From the NCBI GenBank assembly GCA_023423715.1, contig JAFAFC010000007.1, positions 124,001 through 188,000 on the forward strand: a stretch of 64,000 nt of DNA, given 5' to 3'. The DNA is from Bacteroidota bacterium (GTDB lineage Bacteria; Bacteroidota; Bacteroidia; Flavobacteriales; Weeksellaceae). This document shows positions 18,001-25,357 of this stretch, piece after piece. Each line of letters starts with the position of its first letter. Within the stretch, counting starts at the first letter, position 1. The notes beneath the pieces were generated by a model, which did not search any database, was not told the DNA's origin, and worked only from the letters and a program-made list of their open reading frames with translations. Made by a program: the position numbers and the translations under genes.

Positions 18001-18804
18001 ATGTCTACAACCAATTTAAGTACAGTTTTATCTAGTACACAACCAGAACACTTAGGCTTCCAAAAAGTGCGAGGCGAAAAGTATTGCCTTAAAACGATTG
18101 ACATGTTCCAATTCATGGTCTACAACAACTACATAAGCGGTGAGTCTTATGAAAACGATGGTTTTGAAGAGCATACATCAATTATTGCAAAAGCTAAAAA
18201 CAAAGACATTCTCAAGTTCTTTGAAGGGTATTTTGAACTTTATCATACATCAAAATACGGTTCCCAAAAGGCAGAATCATATAATAAAGTATTTGAAATT
18301 TATGAAGAAGAAATTTTTCTAAACGGGCATTACCATTGTACAGAAACATTTGACTACGATTTAAATTTATACCAAGAATTAAGTACAATCCTCGGAAGAA
18401 AAGCTCTTATTATGGGTTCTGATGATGACATCTACTTAAGTTTAAAATGCCTCGATGGAGAAGTCATACAATACGAAGGTTCAATCACTTATGATTCAGA
18501 CGATGATTCTTATGAAACACCCTATTTTGGAGATTGCGACGCGGAAGATTGTGCTGTCGAGCTCGCGAATATCTGTATGGAAAAATCAAAATATAAGGCC
18601 TATTCAAAAGATGAATTACAAATTGAAGTTTACAATCGTCAATTTACATATAGGATGAATTATAAAGATAGCGTGATTGTTGACTTATCCGACTTCCAAT
18701 ACCAAGAAAATGAAAACGAATACGATGATATGGTTTGGATCTTTGATGAAGATGATTTAATGAATTCTGACACTGGAATTATGTTACAAATTAGTGAACT
18801 ATAA
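18001..18804 (+). CDS. Unknown acidic protein, gene 1 of four-gene operon
   Basis: A protein of 267 residues from the ATG at 18001 (MSTTNLSTVL). A TTG 24 bp earlier would add eight residues and is less likely. It is strongly acidic toward the C-terminus (DSDDDSYETP, DCDAEDC, EDDL) and is mixed alpha/beta by appearance. There is no signal peptide, membrane segment or known motif. It is followed after 9 bp by gene 2. No family was recognised. Acidic proteins are sometimes DNA mimics, but nothing here proves that. Confidence 0.65.
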   Translation: MSTTNLSTVLSSTQPEHLGFQKVRGEKYCLKTIDMFQFMVYNNYISGESYENDGFEEHTSIIAKAKNKDILKFFEGYFELYHTSKYGSQKAESYNKVFEIYEEEIFLNGHYHCTETFDYDLNLYQELSTILGRKALIMGSDDDIYLSLKCLDGEVIQYEGSITYDSDDDSYETPYFGDCDAEDCAVELANICMEKSKYKAYSKDELQIEVYNRQFTYRMNYKDSVIVDLSDFQYQENENEYDDMVWIFDEDDLMNSDTGIMLQISEL

Positions 18805-18813
18805 AATTTAAAA

Positions 18814-19461
18814 ATGATGTCTAATACTATTGTATACACACATGATAAAGACCGTTTACTAATTGGTCAAAAATACGTTTCGAACAAAAGAGAGATTTAC
18901 ATCAAACTACTCTATCCTTACAATGGAATTGCATTTTCTTTAGTCCCTAAATTGAGTGGTGCTTTTTGTAAAGAATCATCAGCATATTGGGAAAAAGAAA
19001 TACTCAACATTTGTTTCCAAATTTCTGACATAGTAGAAAGGCAGAACGAAGATATTGTGAAAGACTATTATCAAATCATAAAAGAACGCTTTTTTGGAAT
19101 TGAAGACTTAGATGGGCAAAACAACGAATACTTCGGAAAACTCAAAACTATTGAAGAAAAGTATTTCTCAGAACTCCCAAGACATAATGCTTTTAGATAT
19201 ACTTTGACGGGTAATTTAACAAGAGTGCTAAATCAACATATTCTGGCTTATGGAATACATAAGAAGTTTTCATTGAAAACAAAAATTCAAACTCATGGTA
19301 CTTCGAATCCCGATTTTGAAGAATTGTATTCTAAAATGGATCAAAAAACTAAAATTGAGGTACTAGCAGAGTTAATTTCTTCTCAAAAAATATCAAACTT
19401 TAACCCAATGCTAAAAGTCGAATTCTTTGAAAGAACTAATAAGATGTATGGAAACCTTTAA
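18814..19461 (+). CDS. Unknown protein, gene 2 of four-gene operon
   Basis: A protein of 215 residues. The N-terminal 40 residues look like beta strands and contain IKLLYPYNGIAF. The rest looks helical. Gene 3 has a similar N-terminal motif (EVLYPYPGI), so the two may be distant paralogues that form a complex. The ATG at 18814 is followed by a second in-frame ATG three bases later and either could be used. The 3' end overlaps gene 3. No known family was recognised. Confidence 0.62.
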   Translation: MMSNTIVYTHDKDRLLIGQKYVSNKREIYIKLLYPYNGIAFSLVPKLSGAFCKESSAYWEKEILNICFQISDIVERQNEDIVKDYYQIIKERFFGIEDLDGQNNEYFGKLKTIEEKYFSELPRHNAFRYTLTGNLTRVLNQHILAYGIHKKFSLKTKIQTHGTSNPDFEELYSKMDQKTKIEVLAELISSQKISNFNPMLKVEFFERTNKMYGNL

Positions 19462-20293
19462 AACAGAAAAAATGACAAAATTATTTGTTCAATGGATGCT
19501 TGGTCAATTCTTAGTTGTGGAAGTAACTTACTTCAAGAACTTTTTTATCGAAATGGAAGTCCTATATCCTTATCCCGGAATAAAAGCAGATTATTTTTCC
19601 GAAAACATTGATTTCACGAAAGATGAAAACGCATGGATAATTAAGAATTTCATCAATAGAAATGTAGAAGCACATTTGCGACTGCTATTTTGCGCAACTG
19701 AAGTCAACGTCATGGCTAAATATTTAGAAGATGAAGCCTCTAAAGAGGTATATGAAAAAATCGCCATTGATCTTATTCATGACACCAAGAATGATTGGTG
19801 GGAAGGAAGCTATATGAAATACTTTAGCACAAAAACCATCACTAGTCTCTCAAAACATATTCAAAAATACCTGAAGGAAGGCATTGTAGATTTTAAAGAC
19901 AATACCGAGTACATAGATCGCGAATTTGAAATTGACAAAATGTTGAAGGCTATCACGCTTAAAAATCCAGATGAGTTGTATTTCTTTCTATGCGATCGAA
20001 GGTTTAATAAAGAAGTAAATACATATTATAGGAAAATTGAGCCTAAAATTACAAATGATTATAAAAATATGGTACTTGTTGCTTTACATGAATCCTATTA
20101 CTCCTATCCAGATTGTTCCTATACAACAGAATCATTAGTGCTCATTCAATACTATAATCAGCTAAGTGAATCTGAAAGAAATGAACTAAAGGAAGAATGC
20201 CGTATTAATAAAACGTGGCATCCTTATCAAGATATTGTAAATAAGAAAACGTACGAATGGAATCCTTTTAACGCTTTTTTAATAGTAGAATGA
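19448..20293 (+). CDS. Unknown protein, gene 3 of four-gene operon
   Basis: A protein of 281 residues from the ATG at 19448. A later in-frame ATG at 19472 and an earlier TTG at 19427 are alternatives. It overlaps gene 2 by 14 bp and gene 4 by 4 bp (ATGA). The N-terminus includes FFIEMEVLYPYPGIKADYF, resembling gene 2. The body looks helical and rich in Tyr, Lys and Glu. No catalytic motif, signal peptide or membrane segment was seen. Tight coupling to both neighbours suggests a stoichiometric complex. Confidence 0.62.
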   Translation: METFKTEKMTKLFVQWMLGQFLVVEVTYFKNFFIEMEVLYPYPGIKADYFSENIDFTKDENAWIIKNFINRNVEAHLRLLFCATEVNVMAKYLEDEASKEVYEKIAIDLIHDTKNDWWEGSYMKYFSTKTITSLSKHIQKYLKEGIVDFKDNTEYIDREFEIDKMLKAITLKNPDELYFFLCDRRFNKEVNTYYRKIEPKITNDYKNMVLVALHESYYSYPDCSYTTESLVLIQYYNQLSESERNELKEECRINKTWHPYQDIVNKKTYEWNPFNAFLIVE

Positions 20294-20910
20294 ATTTTAG
20301 TACACACACAACAATTTCACAAGAAGAAGGGACAACCTTTCACGAAATATTTGGAAAAGCAAAGATTGAGGATTTTAAGGTCTTAGCAACTCTTGTAGTT
20401 GATTGTCAAAGTTTCGACATTCCTCTGATATACTATTACCGAATTACGGCAGATAACTTCATCCAATTTATAGCATTAGTGGAGGGTTGTAAAATAAAGG
20501 ACAACGAAAAAATTGAGAGTCAATACAAATACGATACTAAAAGATCATTCCAAGAAAATCTTATCCGAAGTTTTGAAGACATTTTCCATAAAAGATTACC
20601 CTTTCAATCGTTACCATACAAATGGAAATCACAGCACCTTAATGACACTGATTTTGAAACAATTATAACTTCTATTAAAGACAAAATAAAAGGTTCCTCT
20701 ACAAGTCCACTATTAGAAGCCTTCAAAAAGTATCAGTTGAACCCCAAGCCCTACAATGCGGAAAAAGGACTCTATTATGCCAACTGCATCGGCTCTAACA
20801 AACATCACATTTACATCGACATCAATACAGATGAATGGGGATGCGGATACTGCCGAAAAAAAGGGGGAGTAAAAGAACTTCAGGATTGGGTAAATGTTTC
20901 CTTAATGTAG
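20290..20910 (+). CDS. Unknown protein with C-terminal CHC2-like zinc motif, gene 4 of four-gene operon
   Basis: A protein of 206 residues. The C-terminal 50 residues contain C166, H172/H173 and C185-x2-C188 followed by K-G-G and then L-x-x-W-V. This is the spacing style of the CHC2 zinc ribbon of DnaG-type primases (C-x-x-H, then C-x-x-C and G-G/G-D). The N-terminal 150 residues are unassigned and there is no TOPRIM domain. The zinc motif suggests single-stranded nucleic-acid binding. It is translationally coupled to gene 3 by ATGA and ends before a bidirectional terminator. Confidence 0.65.
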   Translation: MNFSTHTTISQEEGTTFHEIFGKAKIEDFKVLATLVVDCQSFDIPLIYYYRITADNFIQFIALVEGCKIKDNEKIESQYKYDTKRSFQENLIRSFEDIFHKRLPFQSLPYKWKSQHLNDTDFETIITSIKDKIKGSSTSPLLEAFKKYQLNPKPYNAEKGLYYANCIGSNKHHIYIDINTDEWGCGYCRKKGGVKELQDWVNVSLM

Positions 20911-20958
20911 AAAAAATACTCTTGTCAATTTACTAAATTACTTTTGTGAGTATTTTTT
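20911..20958. terminator. Bidirectional terminator between convergent genes
   Basis: AAAAAATACTC (20911-20921) pairs with GAGTATTTTTT (20948-20958), giving an A/T-tailed hairpin with a 26-nt loop that ends the four-gene operon. It overlaps the last codons of the opposing gene. Confidence 0.55.
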
Positions 20959-21426
20959 AATTGCTTTTTTTAATTCAATATTAAATGCTCCTGTTAAGAA
21001 ATCTTTGTCACTAAATATATTATCAAAAATATGCAATGAATCTATTTCTAGAACCCTACTATTTAAATAAGCCAATCCTAGTTCAACAACATTTTCAAAA
21101 ATTTCTGAATTGGAAGTCACTTTAAGCTTTTCAAAAATCGCACTTGGACAAATAAATACATTAGATAAACCATACTCAAATTTTGGAAGTTGTAATTTCC
21201 CTTTTTGCAATTCGTAGTTCTCATTATTATATGCGAAAACCAAAAGATCAAAAGCAACGAAAAAACATAAATAATAAACAAAGTATGATCGTTCTTCTTT
21301 TGACATTTTTGAGAAATCAATTGATGGAAAGCCAAGGTAAATCATCCCTTCAATTGACGAATAGTACTTATGTTCAATTTTTAATAATTGAACATTCAAA
21401 TAATTAAAAAAAATATCTACTTGCAT
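20938..21426 (-). CDS. Hypothetical protein
   Basis: A protein of 162 residues with a hydrophobic stretch (YYLCFFVAFDLLVFAY, about residues 50-65) that could be one membrane helix or a buried helix. It is convergent with the four-gene operon, 27 bp away. No family was recognised. Composition is as AT-rich as its accessory neighbours. Confidence 0.55.
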   Translation of the reverse strand: MQVDIFFNYLNVQLLKIEHKYYSSIEGMIYLGFPSIDFSKMSKEERSYFVYYLCFFVAFDLLVFAYNNENYELQKGKLQLPKFEYGLSNVFICPSAIFEKLKVTSNSEIFENVVELGLAYLNSRVLEIDSLHIFDNIFSDKDFLTGAFNIELKKAIKKYSQK

Positions 21427-21591
21427 TATTTAAAACACTGTTAAATATACAATTACCCCTTTTTCAACTATTATATAATTCTTAAATCCAGGCTTGTGCT
21501 TTCCATCATGCAACTACCTCTTCAAAAGAAAATGCCCCAAATTTTGTGGAGTTTTTTTTGTTTTTAGGGACACGCTTTTATTCGGATATAG

Positions 21592-22269
21592 TTACAAAAC
21601 TACAGGTCTTTCACGAATCTCATTAGGAATATCTTCGAAAAGAGGTGTATTTAACATTGATGGTAACCAATTTTCAACGCCTCCCAAAATATCAGCATCG
21701 CTTACTCCTGTAGAATTAAAATCAGATTTCATCACTCTAAATGCAATATCTTTAAATTCAGTCAAAGATAAATCTACAACATCTTTCTTAATATTTAATT
21801 TCAACAATTCTATAACAACTCTCAGCCTTACAATAATATCCCCGTAAATAGAAATACTTTCCAAATGTCTGACAGACTCATAAGTGGACTCTATTGAAGA
21901 AAACATAAAATAATCGCCCTCTTTTGTATAAAACCAATTTCCATCAGGTAAATCAGTATTACTGTAATTTAAATAAGGGAGTGTTGAAATGTCAATTTCC
22001 TGTTCTTCATCTTTAATTTTTACAACTTTCCCTGGATTTCTTAATCTGGGTGTTTCAGAAACGACCCTTCCAAACAATAAATTTGATTTGTCATAATTTA
22101 CTTCTTCATCAAAACTATTGTATACTGACAATAAGCAAGTATCAAGTCCATTAATTTCTTTTAGAGAAAAATAAGAAGCATTGATATACTCATAATTAAG
22201 GTGTTCTAAAGATTTTATTTCCTTGAAAGGAATGCACGAAAGAGGTATTTTAATATAATTCACTTTCAT
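21592..22269 (-). CDS. Hypothetical protein, possibly immunity-type
   Basis: A protein of 225 residues from the ATG at 22269 (MKVNYIKIPL). A GTG at 22362 overlapping the cyclophilin stop would add 31 basic residues (RLVKRGRLPN and on) that look unlike the rest. It is soluble, acidic and mixed alpha/beta, with no signal peptide. The middle (LPDGNWFYTKEGDYFMFSS) recalls imm11/DUF1629-like proteins, but the match is weak. Function is unknown. It lies at the edge between accessory and core DNA. Confidence 0.55.
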   Translation of the reverse strand: MKVNYIKIPLSCIPFKEIKSLEHLNYEYINASYFSLKEINGLDTCLLSVYNSFDEEVNYDKSNLLFGRVVSETPRLRNPGKVVKIKDEEQEIDISTLPYLNYSNTDLPDGNWFYTKEGDYFMFSSIESTYESVRHLESISIYGDIIVRLRVVIELLKLNIKKDVVDLSLTEFKDIAFRVMKSDFNSTGVSDADILGGVENWLPSMLNTPLFEDIPNEIRERPVVL

Positions 22270-22358
22270 TATCCAAATCTTTCTTTTTGATTTTGATTTC
22301 CATTCTTTGTTGCTCCATTCTTTGTTTATATTTGGTAATCTTCCTCTCTTAACCAACC

Positions 22359-23054
22359 TCACTTCCTTTTCACCATCTTCGCCTTGATGATACGAACATC
22401 TTCTAATGGTCGATCTTTGTCTTCGCCTTTGCTCGTTGGCGTTGCGGCAATTTTATCCAAAACATCAAAACCTTTAACTAACTGACCAAATACGGTATAA
22501 TTTCCATCCAAATGTGGTGAGCCGCCTTCTTTCATATACGCCGCACGTCGATCTTGCGGAATCACAGCGCCTTTTAATCGTTTCGTTTGCAGCGTATCCA
22601 AAGCTCCACTCGTCCAAACTTTTCCTTGAACAATATAAAACTGGCTTCCACTACTCGCTTTTTGCGGGTTCACGTCATCGCCTTCCCGAGCTGCTGCTAA
22701 AGCTCCTTTTTTATGAAACAAAGTAGAATTAAATTCCGCAGGAATAGTATACGCTGGACCGCCTTCTCCTAAAGGTTTTCCTTTTGCTGCGTTTCGACTA
22801 TCTGGATCGCCTGATTGAATCATAAAATTTTTAATCACCCGATGAAACAAAACGCCATCGTAGTATTTCGTTTTTACTAACTTGATGAAATTATCACGAT
22901 GTTGAGGCGTCACATCATTCAATCGCAACTCCATATCACCATAATTGGTTTGCAGCAAAATATCTTTTTGATAATCTTTTGTCGTGACTTTTGTAGTTGT
23001 ACAACTCATCGCTAGCGCCAAACCAACGATTAAGAGTTTATTTCGGTGTGCCAT
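22359..23054 (-). CDS. Cyclophilin-type peptidyl-prolyl isomerase, lipoprotein
   Basis: A protein of 231 residues. The N-terminal signal has a lipobox (LAMSC, Cys18), so the protein is probably membrane-anchored in the periplasm or outer membrane. The cyclophilin domain starts near residue 30. Recognisable parts are TPQHRDNFIKL, YYDGVLFHRVIKNFMIQSGD (with the active-site Arg), SSGSQFYIV and HLDGNYTVFGQLVKGFDVLD. It catalyses cis-trans isomerisation of X-Pro bonds, aiding folding of exported proteins. An insert of about 25 residues (KVWTSGALDTLQTKRLKGAV onward), common in this phylum, precedes HLDGNYTVFG. It appears monocistronic and marks the start of core chromosome sequence. Confidence 0.9.
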   Translation of the reverse strand: MAHRNKLLIVGLALAMSCTTTKVTTKDYQKDILLQTNYGDMELRLNDVTPQHRDNFIKLVKTKYYDGVLFHRVIKNFMIQSGDPDSRNAAKGKPLGEGGPAYTIPAEFNSTLFHKKGALAAAREGDDVNPQKASSGSQFYIVQGKVWTSGALDTLQTKRLKGAVIPQDRRAAYMKEGGSPHLDGNYTVFGQLVKGFDVLDKIAATPTSKGEDKDRPLEDVRIIKAKMVKRK

Positions 23055-23161
23055 AATTTTGTTTTAAACAAATAGATGAAAAATAATTCAAGTGGTAAAA
23101 AATATTTAATGAATTTTTGCTTTTATTATCATACATCAAGAAGAATATGATTTAGAGATCC

Positions 23162-23169
23162 TAACTTTG
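23162..23169 (+). promoter_or_regulatory. -7 element of the YceI gene
   Basis: TAACTTTG fits TAnnTTTG, 40 bp before the ATG at 23210. Confidence 0.45.
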
Positions 23170-23209
23170 CCCCAATAAATAATACGAAAACATTTAAAAA
23201 AATAATAAA

Positions 23210-23887
23210 ATGAAAGGTTTGAAATTATCATTTGTCGCTTTAGGATTAGCTTTAGTACTAGTATCTTGTAAAAAAACTGAAACAGATACAACGTTAACAG
23301 GTGAAAAGCAAGAAGCTGCTGCACACGTTGGCGAAACATACACTGCTGACAAAGCCGTTAGTACAGTGAAGTGGACTGCAGCGCACAAAGGAGGTGTTGC
23401 TCCAAGATTCGGGACGCTTTCCATCACTGAAGGTACATTTGCAGTTGATAACGGAGCGGTAACTGGTGGTAAATTCGTCATCGATATCAACTCTCTTGTT
23501 GTAGATCCTGCTTCGGTAACAGAAGCTGACAAAAAACCAGAAGAACTTGCAGGACATTTGAAATCGGCTGATTTCTTCGATTCTGCTAAATTCCCATCTG
23601 CTACATTTGAAATTACAAGCGTAGCTCCTTTTGATGCGGCAAAAGATACTAGTAAATTGGAAGGTGCAACGAACGTTGTTAGCGGTAACCTTACTTTGAA
23701 AGACAAAACGGTTAATGTTACTTTTCCTGCAAAAATTTCAATTACGGAGGCAGGTGTAGATTTTGCAGCTAACTTTACGGTTGACAGAAGTGCATGGAAC
23801 TTGACCTACGGTACAGACGGAGACCCTAAAGATTGGGCTATTTCTAAAGATATTGACATCGCATTGGATGTTAAAGCAAAAAAATAA
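23210..23887 (+). CDS. YceI family lipoprotein
   Basis: A protein of 225 residues. The signal peptide ends in a lipobox (LVLVSC, Cys20). The YceI beta-barrel runs from about residue 42 to the end (YTADKAVSTVKWTAAHKGG, GKFVIDINSL, HLKSADFFDSAKFPSATFEI, VSGNLTLKDKTVNVTFP). YceI proteins bind long isoprenoid or amide lipids in the periplasm and their cellular role is not settled. The gene is single, with its own promoter and a strong terminator just downstream. GC content and codon use are higher than in the accessory genes to the left. Confidence 0.92.
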   Translation: MKGLKLSFVALGLALVLVSCKKTETDTTLTGEKQEAAAHVGETYTADKAVSTVKWTAAHKGGVAPRFGTLSITEGTFAVDNGAVTGGKFVIDINSLVVDPASVTEADKKPEELAGHLKSADFFDSAKFPSATFEITSVAPFDAAKDTSKLEGATNVVSGNLTLKDKTVNVTFPAKISITEAGVDFAANFTVDRSAWNLTYGTDGDPKDWAISKDIDIALDVKAKK

Positions 23888-23914
23888 TTTTTCTTCATAA
23901 TAAGTAAAATGAAA

Positions 23915-23946
23915 ACACCTCGCAAAGATGCGAGGTGTTTTTTTTG
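23915..23946 (+). terminator. Rho-independent terminator after YceI gene
   Basis: A 10-bp stem (ACACCTCGCA and TGCGAGGTGT) with a 4-nt loop is followed by a run of T. Confidence 0.9.
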
Positions 23947-24025
23947 AATTATCTAGTATTGCTGCAAACGTATTTACGAATCGACGATTGCGTGATTATT
24001 AGTATCAATTATGAAATAATAAAAC

Positions 24026-24050
24026 ACGGATTACAAATCCGCGCGATCGG
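24026..24050. repeat. Copy A of an intergenic repeat (inverted with 25118-25134)
   Basis: ACGGATTACAAATCCGC at 24026-24042 is the exact reverse complement of 25118-25134 and is itself a partial palindrome (CGGATT/AATCCG). It is followed by GCGATCGGAAGT, which recurs with one change near 25,257. The pair brackets the beta-propeller gene. Confidence 0.7.
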
Positions 24051-24064
24051 AAGTTGTTATAGTA

Positions 24065-25045
24065 TTACAACTCAAAAGTAAATAATGTTTTATCCTGTGT
24101 ATGAATGTAAATCCTTTCGTTTTCTACTTGAATATCTCCTATGAGACCGTGTTCTTTAGGCAAAGATTCGTGCCATAATATTTTCATATTCTTAGGATCA
24201 AAAGCTCCAAAAATCGCACCTCGACTTCCTGAGTGTACATCAACACCTCCTGATTGGGTAAAATAAATTAACCCGTTCTGCACTGTCCATTTAGGAAATT
24301 GTAATCTTTTTATTTCGGTAGATTCAAAAATATCTCTAATTGAAAAAGTTTCAATTACCTCTGTTTCAATATTCAAAATAGAAATATCATCTGAACTTAA
24401 AAAATAAAGAAGATCCTTTTCTAAAAACATTTGTCCATATAACCCTGAATATTCTTTCAATAAATGTCCTTTGAAAATATCGACGATATAATTTTTAAAA
24501 TTCCCATTTGATATAACATTTATAAACAATTTATCCTGATGAAGAATTATTTCGGGGGAAAAAAAACTTTCTGACGAATCACATAAATCTAAATTACTAA
24601 GCTTCCATTTTGTCGCATTACAAATAAAATCATAACATTCTATTTGGAATTCAGAGTAAGTAATAAAATAACTTTCTTTTAATAACGAAATACTACAATC
24701 TTCAATATAATTTTGTTTCCACTCTATTCTTTTTGTTTCGTGATTATATATTACCAAATCACTTCCAGAAAATAAAAACAATTCCTCGTTTGATAAATTA
24801 GCGTAATAATACCCTTCTAATTGTTCTATAATATTAACGGTAAAAGTTTTAGTGTCAAAATAAAAATTTTTTCCAGAAAAAACTAAACCTTCAACTAAAT
24901 ATATAACATTCGAAGGAAAATCTATCGACTCGATTTTATTTTGGACTTGTTCGTAAAATAATTTATCATTTGAAATCCAATATAAACTTCGATTTTTTAT
25001 AATAAAACCGTTTACTTCACTTAATTTATCTAAAAACTTTATCAT
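24065..25045 (-). CDS. PQQ-like beta-propeller protein of unknown role
   Basis: A protein of 326 residues with no signal peptide. It is built of repeating beta-rich blades with the pattern hydrophobic-Y/F-hydrophobic, then a D/N-x-x-T turn (for example LVIYNHETKRIEWKQ and GAFDPKNMKILWHESLP). This suggests a PQQ-type or WD-like propeller. No catalytic residues were seen. It is flanked by inverted copies of a 17-bp repeat and is more AT-rich than the neighbouring core genes, so it may be an inserted cargo gene. Function is unknown. Confidence 0.6.
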   Translation of the reverse strand: MIKFLDKLSEVNGFIIKNRSLYWISNDKLFYEQVQNKIESIDFPSNVIYLVEGLVFSGKNFYFDTKTFTVNIIEQLEGYYYANLSNEELFLFSGSDLVIYNHETKRIEWKQNYIEDCSISLLKESYFITYSEFQIECYDFICNATKWKLSNLDLCDSSESFFSPEIILHQDKLFINVISNGNFKNYIVDIFKGHLLKEYSGLYGQMFLEKDLLYFLSSDDISILNIETEVIETFSIRDIFESTEIKRLQFPKWTVQNGLIYFTQSGGVDVHSGSRGAIFGAFDPKNMKILWHESLPKEHGLIGDIQVENERIYIHTQDKTLFTFEL

Positions 25046-25117
25046 AAGTACTATCCTGTTTAAATTTATTTATTAGAAAATCGACAAAGTTACCCTCATT
25101 AATTTGAACTGCTTGTT

Positions 25118-25134
25118 GCGGATTTGTAATCCGT
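25118..25134. repeat. Copy B of the intergenic repeat
   Basis: GCGGATTTGTAATCCGT is the exact inverse of 24026-24042, about 1.1 kb apart, on the other side of the beta-propeller gene. Confidence 0.7.
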
Positions 25135-25326
25135 GACCGTTAAACAAGAAAAACAACCTCCACCTCTAATGCACTTTCTAAATCAGCATAATTTCCGCCA
25201 GAACTAAAATAATAATTCTCTGCTTGGAAAAAATAGGTACAACTTACCAATCTACGCGATTGGAAGTATTATTTTTTGAATTTTTAAAATCCTAACTCAA
25301 CAATTTTTTATTCGCATTAGGTTCAC

Positions 25327-25334
25327 TATTTTTG
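25327..25334 (+). promoter_or_regulatory. -7 element of mutL
   Basis: TATTTTTG fits TAnnTTTG and lies 23 bp before the mutL ATG. Confidence 0.5.
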
Positions 25335-25357
25335 TACGTCTTTTTACAAATCAGTTT

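Larger units (their letters stand above)
25046..25357. other. Intergenic region before mutL with repeat copy and promoter
   Basis: It holds the second copy of the 17-bp repeat (25118-25134), a degenerate copy of the adjoining motif (CGCGATTGGAAGT near 25,256-25,268) and the mutL -7 box (25327-25334). No gene was seen. Confidence 0.6.

Noticed and set aside
18140..18658. Alternative plus-strand frames within the first gene of the four-gene operon
   Set aside because: They overlap the longer, better-formed frame and have Lys/Ile-rich shadow composition.
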